This document shows positions 10,051-20,532 of a stretch of 64,000 nt of DNA, piece by piece. Below the pieces are notes generated by a model that did no database searches, had not been told where the DNA came from, and saw only the letters and a list, made by a program, of their open reading frames with translations. The DNA is taken from positions 682,001 through 746,000 of the forward strand of contig NC_006037.1 of the NCBI RefSeq assembly GCF_000002515.2. The letters are read 5' to 3'. The first letter of the stretch is position 1. Each line of letters begins with the position of its first letter. The stretch is from Kluyveromyces lactis. Lineage: Eukaryota; Ascomycota; Saccharomycetes; Saccharomycetales; Saccharomycetaceae. The translations under genes and the position numbers were made by a program.

Positions 10051-10216
10051 CTAATTCTGTTGCTTGGTAAACCTACCACCTGGCGTAAAACCTGATGAGA
10101 CAGAGCTGCTAATGAAGTATCACAAGGACTGTTTATGCCATTATTCTTGTCCCATCTCATAGCCTTTCAGCTCTTCCTGTTGTGAATAGGAACGACATTT
10201 GATGTTGATGTTGGGA

Positions 10217-10234
10217 TTACCCGGCTTTCACGTG
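10217..10234. promoter_or_regulatory. Adjacent Reb1 and Cbf1 sites between PRP16 and MRPL20
   Basis: TTACCCG (10217-10223) is followed after 5 bp by CACGTG (10229-10234). These are recognition sites of the general regulatory factors Reb1 and Cbf1. The site sits in the middle of the 555-bp divergent region 10051-10605, where I see nothing else. Confidence 0.65.
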
Positions 10235-10605
10235 ACAAAAGATACAGAATAGTCCAAATTGGCACTTCTAAAAGCTGCATAATATCGCCAATATAAGCCC
10301 TATTTTAACAGGTCAGCTCACACTCATTCATAGTACTAATCGATATTATATAGAAGCATCTTCAGGTAGGTATATCCACTAGAATAATCCTATATTTCTC
10401 GAAATAAACTGTTTTCCCATACTAATCCTGTCTGTCTCATCAGGATTTCTATCTGAAAAATTTGAAAGCATCAAACTGAAAGATTTAGAGTCTGCAGTGC
10501 GAAACATGGTGATTGATAGTTTAAATAACAAGTTTTAGACCCTTACACCAGGCTTATAATCCCCAATTACGCTGTAGAAATTACATTTGACATATTCGCT
10601 ACAGT

Positions 10606-11199
10606 ATGGTGAGACTATTTTCGACCAGCGCCCGTGCGGCCAAGGATCTTTCAAAGATAATTGATAAATCAGGTAAGTTACCTAAGATCGTTGGACCAGC
10701 TACCATTTACAATCCAAAATCATCTGCCTCCAATTACAAAGGTTATTTGAAAGCCAAGATTCCAGCAGGTCTATATTACGATCCAGCTCCATCCTCTATC
10801 CATGGTTCTACTAACTCAGAAACGATTCCAAAATCTTTCTTACCGGCCACTGATCCAAGGCACGACATTATAGATGACCTAACGCAAGGTAACGCAGAGA
10901 TATCGAGGGTAGCGCCAGTGTTACATGAGAAGGGTGAGAAGACCTACCATTTGAAGCCTGAAGACATCGCTGAGATTAGAAGACTAAGACTGGAGGACCC
11001 GGTGAAAAACTCTAGAAAAGCTTTAGCAAAGAAGTTCAACTGTTCTCCGTTGTTCATCTCTATTGTTTCTGAACCACCCAAGGAAAGAAAGACAGAAATG
11101 AATCAAGTTCTTGAGACGATAAAGAGCCAATGGCATCCTAAGAGAGCATTGGCCAGAGCCGAAAGAAAAAAGAGAAAGGAACTCTGGTACAGAGCATGA
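10606..11199 (+). CDS. MRPL20: Mitochondrial large-subunit ribosomal protein mL58 (MrpL20)
   Basis: The 197-residue protein starts with a mitochondrial presequence (MVRLFSTSARAAKDL). It carries the conserved Mrp-L20 blocks YNPKSSASNYKGYL and GLYYDPAPSS, then a C-terminal helical region (EIRRLRLEDPVKNSRKALAKK) with a very basic tail (RALARAERKKRKELW). It is a fungal-specific subunit of the mitochondrial 54S particle (YKR085C, 195 residues). Position between PRP16 and HBS1 agrees with synteny. Confidence 0.94.
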   Translation: MVRLFSTSARAAKDLSKIIDKSGKLPKIVGPATIYNPKSSASNYKGYLKAKIPAGLYYDPAPSSIHGSTNSETIPKSFLPATDPRHDIIDDLTQGNAEISRVAPVLHEKGEKTYHLKPEDIAEIRRLRLEDPVKNSRKALAKKFNCSPLFISIVSEPPKERKTEMNQVLETIKSQWHPKRALARAERKKRKELWYRA

Positions 11200-11422
11200 G
11201 AAAAGGTAAAAGAAAACAACATACTGTATATCTGTAAATAGTAATAAGATAACCATCGACCTTATGTTTCAATCGTTAGTCATCAACTCTATTAAATGGC
11301 TTATAACATCTATATATATGCATGTAATATAATACAATGGAAGACGTGCAAAAATTAGTGTCTATCTCAATAAGTTACAGCTGGGGTCATTATCGTTAGG
11401 AAAAAATGATACATTAGTACCA

Positions 11423-11911
11423 CTAATACCCATCGTACATCTCTTGGAAAATTTCGTACTCATCTCGGATTCTCAGGATTATATCTTCGAATAACTGCAT
11501 CTGATACGCATCTTTTATTTGTAGTTCCAATGCAATCTGATGCCTATGCTGTCCCTCGCACAACATTGCTATCTGATACCATTTCTCCCTCCGCTGCAAT
11601 ACCGTATGCAGCTCCTTCAGATTCGATATCACCTGCGTCTCACAGAACAACCTCTCGTCGCTGTTTATATCCTCTTTATCAACTCCGTCCTCTTTATCCG
11701 AAACGAATCGAAACCTGTACAGCGACGGTTGCATCATCGTCGACTGATTGGACCCATCCAAATGCAAAAGCTCGTCTACTATAAGCTTCCCCTTCCATAG
11801 CAAATGCTGGGGTTCCCACGCTCTTGCAATGCTTCGCGGTACGATATTATACAAAACACAACTCTGTATCACTCGTTGATGCGTTGTCAGCACATTCTCC
11901 GGAACTGTCAT
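11423..11911 (-). CDS. Unassigned 162-residue protein with C-terminal coiled-coil
   Basis: The ORF has an ATG start and a stop before MRPL20, and its composition is not that of a shadow ORF. The N-terminal half is mixed (TTHQRVIQSCVLYNIVPRS). The C-terminal half is rich in Leu, Gln and charged residues (SNLKELHTVLQRREKWYQI, LQIKDAYQMQLFEDIILRI), predicting helices or a coiled coil, and ends in EIFQEMYDGY. Many small subunits of nuclear complexes look like this. I cannot match it to a family and know no gene at this place in S. cerevisiae. It shares its divergent promoter with HBS1/SKI7. Confidence 0.65.
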   Translation of the reverse strand: MTVPENVLTTHQRVIQSCVLYNIVPRSIARAWEPQHLLWKGKLIVDELLHLDGSNQSTMMQPSLYRFRFVSDKEDGVDKEDINSDERLFCETQVISNLKELHTVLQRREKWYQIAMLCEGQHRHQIALELQIKDAYQMQLFEDIILRIRDEYEIFQEMYDGY

Positions 11912-12307
11912 CCGAAAACGTATCGGCTATATCACTTCTGTTCTCTTCAAAATATTACCTAGGAAATTCAACTCGTTCACCTGTTAAATCACCTACCGGG
12001 AATTACCTTCTTGACCAAAAAAAGAATGTACTAATGGACAAACTGCACTGTTTACAACTCACTTCATGCTATCGATAACAACTCATCTCATCTCATCGAT
12101 AAAGAGATTGCATGTCGACGCAGCAACTGATAAAGAAATTTTTAAAGTCACGTGACAAGTATCAACAGTTTCTGAAAAAATCTGAAAATCTCAATTACAA
12201 AAGGTTTCTAATCGCAAGCAATTCTCTTGTTATTCGGTTCAACCTGCATTTAAACTCGAATTATACCGTCTATTGCCTGATTCTCTGACTAAGCGAAGCA
12301 GTTTATT
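11912..12307. promoter_or_regulatory. Divergent promoter with GATGA repeat and Cbf1 site
   Basis: On the minus strand TCGATGAGATGAGATGAG (about 12083-12099) is a near-PAC element with pentamer extension. CACGTG occurs at 12149-12154 (GTCACGTGAC). It serves the unassigned minus-strand gene and HBS1/SKI7. No other feature seen in the 396 bp. Confidence 0.55.
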
Positions 12308-15112
12308 ATGTCTAAGTTTTATGACGATGATGACGCTGTGGATTATGACGACGATGTACCTGATTTCCAGGACGAGGATGAATTTGACGATTATTTAAAC
12401 GATGAAGAATTTGAATTGATGAACCAGTTGTTTCCCCTGGCGAAGGAGCAATTAGCTGATTATCAGGGTTGGGATAACTTGGCCGTGAAAGTTGCGATTT
12501 TTGATCACAATTTCGAGTTAGAACCTGCATTGGTCGATTTAAAGAGAAGATTCAAGAAAAAGGGTATGTATAATTGGCATTGGACGTGGCGGTGTTTTAT
12601 ATTTTTACGTGTTTTCAGTTATGATTTCTTGTTGGTTCTTCCATGGTAAACAAAATTGGTACTAGGGGGGTCTGCCTATCTTGTATTTTATCTTCTTTGT
12701 GGACGGGAAGAGGGTTATGATATATTGTACTAACGGAGCTGGACATGTCGATTGATCATGATGGTCGTGAACGTGGTGCTTATTTGTGTTTCGGACGGGC
12801 AGCAGAAGAAAAAACAATTGACTTGATTGAACAGCGTGTATTGTATTGCATCTCTAATGAGCTATATGACTAACTAAGTATCATTTATTTGTTTGTTTGC
12901 AGAACAGAAAGTGGAAAAGAAACTATCGGCCTTAGAATTACTGGCTAGGAAACGTGCAGAAGCAAGGAATAAGGCTTCAACAATGGCACCTGCAACAACT
13001 AAGGTTTCTCTTCTGGACAAACTCAAGAACGGAGGTGGTAATGGACAAAATGGTAATCCTGTAAAAACAACTGTATCCGTAGCTAGTCGATTGCAATCAC
13101 TTAAAAGGGGACCCATTACTACTGACAATAACAGTAACGGCGCTGCAACTGCATCCTTTTCACAACCGAAAACTCACACATTGGCATCAAAATTGGCATC
13201 ACTCAGGAAAAGTAAACCTGAGGGACAGATTATAGAGAAACCCGAAGCGGAAGAAACGAACGTAGAGGTGGTCATCGAAGAAAATAAGATAGATCATGAA
13301 AAGAAAGATAAGGATGACCCATGGGTCATACTTAACCAATTGAAAGATTCAGCATATGTCAGTAATATAAACGAAATTCTGGCAATCAACAAGGTACCGT
13401 TATATTCTGGCATCTTGGAGAAACTAGAGTTTAATTCAACAACCACGAAAAGGAAACACGAAGAACTGTTTTCAGTCTATTATCCAAATACTAACAATAG
13501 AGTAGTTAAAAAACAAGCAATTGCTAACTTTAGCAAGCCATCTCCGGATGATGTCGTAATAAACCAACAAAAGGCAGCATTCGAGGTGGATAAAATTAAA
13601 GAAAAGGTCGCTGATTTATCTATACAAGATAAACAAAGTTCAAAAACTGTTGAAAAAGAAGAGGATATCAATGACGATGACGATGATGATGAGAAGTTAC
13701 CTTTTGAAGAGCCTGTTGTGAAGACTTACAAGAAGGTGAGTGTTCCTACAAAACCTAAAAATGCAATCAATATTTCTTCCTACCTCGACAACAAGAAACC
13801 TCATTTGAATTTTGTAGTTCTAGGTCACGTTGATGCAGGAAAATCCACATTGATGGGACGTCTACTATACGACGTTGGTGCTGTTGATACAAAATTGATT
13901 CGTAAGTTGCAAAAGGAAAGTGAAATGATTGGCAAGTCCTCATTCCATCTTGCTTGGGTCATGGATCAAACTTCAGAGGAAAGAAATAGGGGTGTTACCG
14001 TTGACATTTGTACTAGTGATTTTGCCACTACTAAAAGTTCGTTCACCATTGTTGATGCTCCTGGTCATAGAGATTTTGTTCCAAATGCAATTGTTGGGAT
14101 TTCACAGGCTGATGTCGCTGTTCTTTCAGTAGACTGTGGAACCGATGCATTTGAATCAGGTTTTAACCTTGATGGTCAGACTAAAGAACACGCATTGCTA
14201 GCCAGAAGTCTCGGAATTAAACATATCGTTGTTGCCATGAATAAAATGGACTCTGTATCGTGGTACGAAGGTAGATTTAACGACATTAGATCAGAATTGG
14301 CTGTTTTCTTCGAAGAAATCGGTTTCAAAGGTAACGATGTAAGCTGGGTTCCATGCAGCGGGTTAAGTGGTGAGGGTATCTTCAAAACCCCATATCCGCC
14401 ATCTCAAACTTGGTATCAGGGACCAAGTCTCGTTGGGGAACTTGAAAATGTTGCTTTGAAGCTAGCATGTGTTGATGAAAGTGTTACCAAAGAGCCTTTC
14501 CTCTTCAACATTTTGGATGTCACTCCAACTTCCAAAAATACATCCGCCATTATATCTGGTAAAGTAGAATCAGGTACTATTCAACCGGGCGAAACTATCA
14601 CAATATATCCATCTGAGCAGAGTTGCGTTGTTGATTCAATATTATGCGGCAATGACTCTCAAAAAGTGGATATTGCATTACATGGAGACTTTGTCCAATT
14701 GAAGTTGCATAACGCCTTCCCTGAAGATATTCAAGGTGGTGATTTGGCATCTATCGTTGGATTTGATATCCCAAGCTCCCAAGAATTTACCTCAAGACTC
14801 TTGACTTTCAGGCTGGATAGACCGTTATTACCTGGTACCTCGCTCATGCTCTTTAGAGGTGCTACAGAACAACCTTGTAGAATCAAAAAATTGTGTTGTA
14901 CTGTCGATAAAAGTAATCCATCTAAGGTTTTAAAAAAGAAAGTGAAGCATTTGGGTTCTCAACAAGCTGCCATAGTTGAGATCGAGCTGGTGGAGAAAAA
15001 AAGAAGAATCCCAATGCTAACATTCGAGCAAAATAAGAAGTTAGGAAGGGTGGTTCTAAGAAAGGAGGGAAGAACAATCGGAGCTGCGTTGATCAAATCT
15101 TTAGATTATTAA
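12308..15112 (+). CDS. HBS1/SKI7: HBS1/SKI7 translational GTPase, intron-containing, predicted alternative 3' splice sites
   Basis: Exon 1 (12308-12563) encodes the acidic N-terminus and helical Hbs1_N domain. The intron starts GTATGT (12564). With the near acceptor (GACTAAC 12868-12874, TTTGCAG ending 12902) exon 2 runs 12903-15112 and gives 821 residues. With the far acceptor (TACTAAC 13489-13495, TAG ending 13505) the frame is kept and the product is 620 residues, close to S. cerevisiae Hbs1 (611). The 201-residue cassette has short repeated motifs (SLLDKLK, ASRLQSLK, LASKLASLRK) and resembles a Ski7-specific N-terminal region. The GTPase core is intact: GHVDAGKST, DAPGHRDF, NKMD. Hbs1 rescues stalled ribosomes with Dom34; Ski7 bridges the exosome and Ski complex. 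YKR084C and YOR076C are the duplicated descendants. Confidence 0.9.
12564..12902 (+). other. Spliceosomal intron, near-acceptor form (339 nt)
   Basis: The donor is GTATGT at 12564-12569. The branch sequence is GACTAAC at 12868-12874, followed 28 nt after its branch A by a pyrimidine-rich TTTGTTTGTTTGCAG ending at 12902. The join is phase 1 (G|AA gives Glu). Retaining the intron leads to a stop 26 codons downstream. Confidence 0.9.
12564..13505 (+). other. Predicted alternative intron, far-acceptor form (942 nt)
   Basis: It has the same donor as the short form. A perfect TACTAAC lies at 13489-13495 inside what is otherwise coding sequence, followed by AATAGAGTAG. The TAG ending at 13505 is 11 nt after the branch A and keeps phase 1 (G|TT gives Val). 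The GAG ending at 13502 would also be in frame. The junction peptide KKKVKKQAIA resembles the KKKKTPKKPIA of S. cerevisiae Hbs1 as I remember it. Confidence 0.7.
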
Positions 15113-15188
15113 AAACTTACCGTACATATATACACCATTACGTATCACCGTGTAGTAAGCAATTGCAACAGAGAGAAACGAATTAACC

Positions 15189-16178
15189 TTAATTTATGTA
15201 ATCGAAGAATAACAATAGCAGTCCACAAATTATAGCAAACCACATGACCATGTTAGCGAGCCTATCTCCTTTCCTGTTGGCCTGTTTCAACTGTCTGTTA
15301 CCTTTTTCCATTTCCATCTCCACGTCAGTCTGATTATCGAGCAATGTATTAATATTTTGTGTTTGAACCTGCAAATGTGTAGCCAATTCACTCTGTAGCG
15401 ATGCAATATCTACTGCGGTTCTCCGTAGTGCCTCTGCTTTTTGTAATTCTTCGTTCTTCAAATTAAGAAGTTCTTCATGCTCTGTGGCCAAGATTTGTAA
15501 TTGTTCTGAAGAGAGTTTGGACATCGTTTCCTCGTACTGTTTGATTTCTTCAACAGTTGTCGTTATCATAGGAGACTGTGATACAGAAATTTCTTCAGGT
15601 AAGTGTAATTGAGCATTGAAATCAATGGCTTCGATATGTCTTTGTCTGGATAATCGTGTCTGCTGAATGGTTGACAACCTATCTGAAATCTTCATGAGCC
15701 ACATATTCAATGACTGTAATATACCCATACGAAATTGATTATTCACCTTGTGGAAACTGGATACATCGTCAATTGATCTAGAGAAAAATGGTACGGTTGC
15801 GGACCATTTCTCTAACTTTTCTTTCATCATTTCTTGTCTCTGTCTTTCATACGATTCCAATTGCTTATATTTCTCGAAATATTGCTGTAATTGAAGTTTG
15901 CTCTCTGTATCAAAATCATCTTTCTCCTGATCAGTCATGTCAGTAGCACTTTCGTACCTGGGAGTCAATTGCCTTATCACTATCTGGAATTCCATAATAT
16001 GTTTCATCAACTGCTTACTTTCTTTTACAAAAGTATCCTTTACACTAAACTTTTCCTTCACCTTTTCTCTATCCTCTCTCGCTTTCGTATTATTCAATTC
16101 GTTCCTAGCATCATCAATTCCCTGAGTCTCTGCAATCACTTGCATGTACTTTTTGAAGAGCTCAGTTCTATTACTCAT
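15189..16178 (-). CDS. UFE1: ER t-SNARE Ufe1 (syntaxin 18 class)
   Basis: The 329-residue protein has a Ufe1 N-terminal domain (LFKKYMQVIAE, IEFQ-type helices), a SNARE heptad region around residues 235-295 ending in LLDNQTDVEMEMEKGNRQL, and a single C-terminal membrane anchor (MVMWFAIICGLLLLFFDYI). Ufe1 (YOR075W, 346 residues) is the syntaxin for retrograde Golgi-to-ER fusion with Sec20, Use1 and Sec22. It converges with HBS1/SKI7 (76 bp), the same order as SKI7-UFE1 on S. cerevisiae chr XV. Confidence 0.94.
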   Translation of the reverse strand: MSNRTELFKKYMQVIAETQGIDDARNELNNTKAREDREKVKEKFSVKDTFVKESKQLMKHIMEFQIVIRQLTPRYESATDMTDQEKDDFDTESKLQLQQYFEKYKQLESYERQRQEMMKEKLEKWSATVPFFSRSIDDVSSFHKVNNQFRMGILQSLNMWLMKISDRLSTIQQTRLSRQRHIEAIDFNAQLHLPEEISVSQSPMITTTVEEIKQYEETMSKLSSEQLQILATEHEELLNLKNEELQKAEALRRTAVDIASLQSELATHLQVQTQNINTLLDNQTDVEMEMEKGNRQLKQANRKGDRLANMVMWFAIICGLLLLFFDYIN

Positions 16179-16348
16179 ATTAAGGTAGTCACTTTCTTTG
16201 TATATATTCTTTTTGACACTTACTCAACATAGAAAAGCTTGAACAAGGAACGCTTATAGTCCCAGATTAGATAGGGTAAACACACACGATAGTTGCCTCT
16301 AATTGGACAGTTAATAGACAGTATAATTACCAGTAGAACGGTACCTCC

Positions 16349-16372
16349 TTAACCAAAGTAACCTTTGGTTAA
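16349..16372. repeat. Perfect inverted repeat, 10-bp arms, 4-nt loop
   Basis: TTAACCAAAG (16349-16358), loop TAAC, CTTTGGTTAA (16363-16372). It lies between UFE1 and CDC21, in promoter DNA, and could fold as a small hairpin or hold a dimeric factor site. Confidence 0.8.
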
Positions 16373-16436
16373 ATTTGATTCGCATTCGTTTGCCAGACCA
16401 AAGCTTCATCGAGGATGGAATTAAGAATTTAGGTAG

Positions 16437-16500
16437 CACGTGACATTGTTTCACCATCATTACCCGGCCATTGAAAAATTCCCACAACACGAAAACGCGT
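16437..16500 (+). promoter_or_regulatory. Cbf1, Reb1 and MCB sites upstream of CDC21
   Basis: CACGTG lies at 16437-16442, TTACCCG at 16460-16466 and ACGCGT at 16495-16500. ACGCGT is the MluI cell-cycle box bound by MBF (Mbp1-Swi6) and drives late-G1 expression of CDC21 in S. cerevisiae. Here it is 126-131 bp before the ATG. The whole UFE1-CDC21 gap is 447 bp. Confidence 0.75.
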
Positions 16501-16544
16501 TAAGAATCAGACTACGGCTTTTAAGAGTTAAAGGCCATCTCTAG

Positions 16545-17564
<1,020 letters not shown>

Positions 17565-17724
17565 GGATCATGGATAATTGGTATCATTTGTCTATCTAAT
17601 GTATGTACTTAATATTATCTATATCATGCTCAAATACCGGAAAAAAAAAAAGATTCATATGATATGTGCCATATGCTGGTATCGAATGTTGGTATGGGAC
17701 GGGTTGAATGCTGAGGTAGTTCTA

Positions 17725-19509
17725 TCATATGCTTATTTCGTCATTATGAATTCTTTTACGTTTTTTGTTCATGTCTTCTTTTGCTCTGACACGATGTGTC
17801 CTGGATACATGTTTCAGAGAAATTCCATCTATAATTTCAAATGCTGCTAGATCTGAAGTAGCCTGTTTAGTTCTTGTCGGTTTCACGTTGCTATTTTCAT
17901 TTTCATCAGATACATTTGGATCGGACGAGTTGTTTTCAATAGCTTGTTGCTTTGTGGGCAATGTGTTGAACTTGACATCTTTAAGCACTCGCGATTTAGT
18001 GTGGCTTATTGCTTTTACGGCAGTAGATGTTTTAACTTTTCTGTTGATAGCGTTAGCTGATAATTCTTTCAGAGCGATTTTAGGTTTAACGTTTTGTGCA
18101 AGGTGAATCTCATGTAATGGTAAAGCCGGTGGTTCCTTTCTGTTCTCTTCTTCCACTGTTGCAATGACGACATTTGTGTCAGGTACGCCAGCAGGCACTA
18201 AGAGTTCTTCCTGATCATCGTCATCAGACGGTATTCCCTGTTGTTGGTTATTTCTACGTTTCACTTGTAAATCATGAATATCGGTGACAGTTGTGGCATC
18301 CACCAATTTTTCAGTGGGTCTACGCATCTTAGCACGTAGTGATGGGAGTTTATAGTTGACAGCTTTGCCTCTAGTCCTTCTTTCTCGTTTTTCATCATCT
18401 TTATCGTAATCTGTGTGGGGCATAATATCATCTTGGCCACCTTTCAGTTTCGTCCTAGGATGTTTCATGGAATGTTTAATTTTCGATTGTGATGGGATTG
18501 TGCACTGGACGATATTCATTGAGTCATCAGCCTCATTGTTGTTTGTCTCTTCTCTGTCGTTGTATACATCAATTTTCGATTTCGACGTTTCCAGTAGGAT
18601 ATGTGAATGCTCGTGAGTTGAAGTTTCCTCTGGAATGGAATATTCAATGACTGATGTAGTGAAATTGTAAGAATCATCTTCGGCAAGTGCAGTTTCCATT
18701 TCTGTAGTATTATTTTTATTGGTATTGCTACATTCAGTGCCTGTGTTAGTAACAGATGGAAGGACCGGTACCAAAGGTATCGTAGAGACATTCTCTTTTC
18801 CCTCGTCTTCACGCTCTTCTTTTGTATGCTTGTTCTCCTGAGACTCTTCCTCAGGTACTGAGGTGGCTGCAGTACTAGGCGGCGGTTCATCCTCAGTTAT
18901 CGGCAGTTGATTCAGTTCTAGTTCCGGGTCCTCATCGTTAAACTCGAAATCTGCAGGAATGAACAACGACTCTCTCCGTGAACTCTTACGCCTCCTCTTT
19001 CTCAGAGGTCGTACCTCATCATCATTCAGCTCGAGACTATTCCCGCTATTTTCATGGTTATCTTCCGCAATTGGATCCTCAAACCCAACTGGTTTCGTTG
19101 TGGTATTTGCACCAGTAAACTCCACTTTCTTCGCAGATCTCGGGCTTATACCATTCGAGCCTCTCAAAATCGGTTTAAGAGGGTTATCATGAATACCTGA
19201 TTCTAAACCCTGGCTCTCCCGTACTGTGGTCAACAATTGGTTCATTTGCAAGAATTTTTCTACAATTCCGTCCTCTAACGTCTGGAAAACAGTATTGAGC
19301 TTCTCACGATAGCGCAATTCACCCATAGAAAGCCGCGACCGTAAGGAAACATTCTCTTGCACCAATTCACTCACTTTAGTCTCCATATCAGTGATTTTCA
19401 TCATAAGACTGGAATTATATTTCGCAAGCTGACTGTTCTGCTGTAAATAAATTCCCTTTTGTTGCTCAAGCATAGCTTGAAATTCATCGTACTGCGAAGA
19501 AGCGCTCAT
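17725..19509 (-). CDS. SGO1: Shugoshin Sgo1, centromeric cohesin protector and tension sensor
   Basis: The 594-residue protein (S. cerevisiae Sgo1, YOR073W, 590) has an N-terminal coiled coil (about 5-90: LEQQKGIYLQQNSQLAKYNS, LVQENVSLRSRLSM) where PP2A-B' binds. A long acidic, low-complexity middle follows. The basic SGO C-box lies near 390 (NYKLPSLRAKMRRPTEKL), which recognises histone H2A phosphorylated by Bub1. It recruits PP2A-Rts1 and condensin to pericentromeres. The family is poorly conserved, so the two end motifs plus position next to CDC21 carry the call. Confidence 0.93.
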   Translation of the reverse strand: MSASSQYDEFQAMLEQQKGIYLQQNSQLAKYNSSLMMKITDMETKVSELVQENVSLRSRLSMGELRYREKLNTVFQTLEDGIVEKFLQMNQLLTTVRESQGLESGIHDNPLKPILRGSNGISPRSAKKVEFTGANTTTKPVGFEDPIAEDNHENSGNSLELNDDEVRPLRKRRRKSSRRESLFIPADFEFNDEDPELELNQLPITEDEPPPSTAATSVPEEESQENKHTKEEREDEGKENVSTIPLVPVLPSVTNTGTECSNTNKNNTTEMETALAEDDSYNFTTSVIEYSIPEETSTHEHSHILLETSKSKIDVYNDREETNNNEADDSMNIVQCTIPSQSKIKHSMKHPRTKLKGGQDDIMPHTDYDKDDEKRERRTRGKAVNYKLPSLRAKMRRPTEKLVDATTVTDIHDLQVKRRNNQQQGIPSDDDDQEELLVPAGVPDTNVVIATVEEENRKEPPALPLHEIHLAQNVKPKIALKELSANAINRKVKTSTAVKAISHTKSRVLKDVKFNTLPTKQQAIENNSSDPNVSDENENSNVKPTRTKQATSDLAAFEIIDGISLKHVSRTHRVRAKEDMNKKRKRIHNDEISI

Positions 19510-20045
19510 GTTGCACTCTCACAAAACTTAGTAACACTATCCGCCGTCAATTCGGGTCCCTATAGACTTAGGAATCGCTCTTCTTTCAGTCAATGAACAG
19601 GTTATTTAAACGCTGAATGAGATCTAAAGCTTTGAATGTTTTCATTGTTTACGTTTTGTTCTACGATGTAAACACAAAAAAACAAGATTACCCGGATCAT
19701 ATTTAGTACTACATTTAATTCAAATGAGGTAAGTTGGACATGTAATGGGCAATTTGATGTTATCCAACCCTTCGTTCATTCTAAATAGCGGTGTTAATGC
19801 TTAGCGTAGCTTGTATAGATCAATCTCCCCTGATACAAGTCGGTTTTCTCGAGTTTTCTTCCTTTATTTCAATATCGGAATAATATGAAATCACGACTTT
19901 GAACTAATCTCTACAATGTGAATTCTTTCAAAGACTAGAAGAACCAAGAATTATCAGCTAAGATAGACACTTCTCGGAGCGAGTTGGATGATATATTCTA
20001 GCTGAAGAGTAAGAGGTTTGGGTCACCTGAAAAAAAGTTGTCAGT
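19510..20045. promoter_or_regulatory. SGO1-DAD2 divergent promoter with Reb1 site
   Basis: TTACCCG lies at 19688-19694. Two forkhead-like words (TGTTTAC near 19647 and GTAAACA near 19669) face each other, which would suit a mitotic gene pair, but that is inference. No gene or RNA seen in the 536 bp. Confidence 0.45.
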
Positions 20046-20444
20046 ATGGCATTTGAAACCGAGATCGAGACTAAGAGAAGAGAATTGAATTATTTGAAGC
20101 ATGTTTCTGCATTGACACAGAAATTAAAGGCTCAATTGGACGAGCTGAGCGTTCAGGTAGCGCAGATGAATAGCAATGCTGTGACTGTTAAAGACGTAAT
20201 GGCTAATTGGGACTCGGTTCTTCGGTCTATCTCTCAGGCTTCGATATCTTTACTTCAGTATACAGAAAACGACTATGAGACTGGGAAATGGGCCAGTAAA
20301 GAGGAACATAGAAACCAACAGGGCGCTGAAGATGAAAGTGCTGCGTCAGAAAGTTCAGAAGATAACCAGCAGCGGCAACAGGATCAATTACCTCCGCTTC
20401 CGGAAACTTTGGTACGGGTGAAAGTTGCAGATGACGTTGAATAA
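20046..20444 (+). CDS. DAD2: DASH/Dam1 complex subunit Dad2
   Basis: The 132-residue protein (yeast 133) begins with a coiled coil ([33 protein letters not shown]) and the Dad2 core [19 protein letters not shown]. An acidic, glutamine-rich linker follows, ending in [13 protein letters not shown], which resembles the yeast C-terminus. It is one of ten subunits of the microtubule ring that couples kinetochores to spindle ends. It sits divergent to SGO1, another chromosome-segregation gene. Confidence 0.93.
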
Positions 20445-20532
20445 CGTTTTTATTGAATATATACATATGGTGTATAAACAGGTTTTATACTATGTACAAT
20501 TAATTGGTGTGGCACCTTCTTCTATTATTGAA

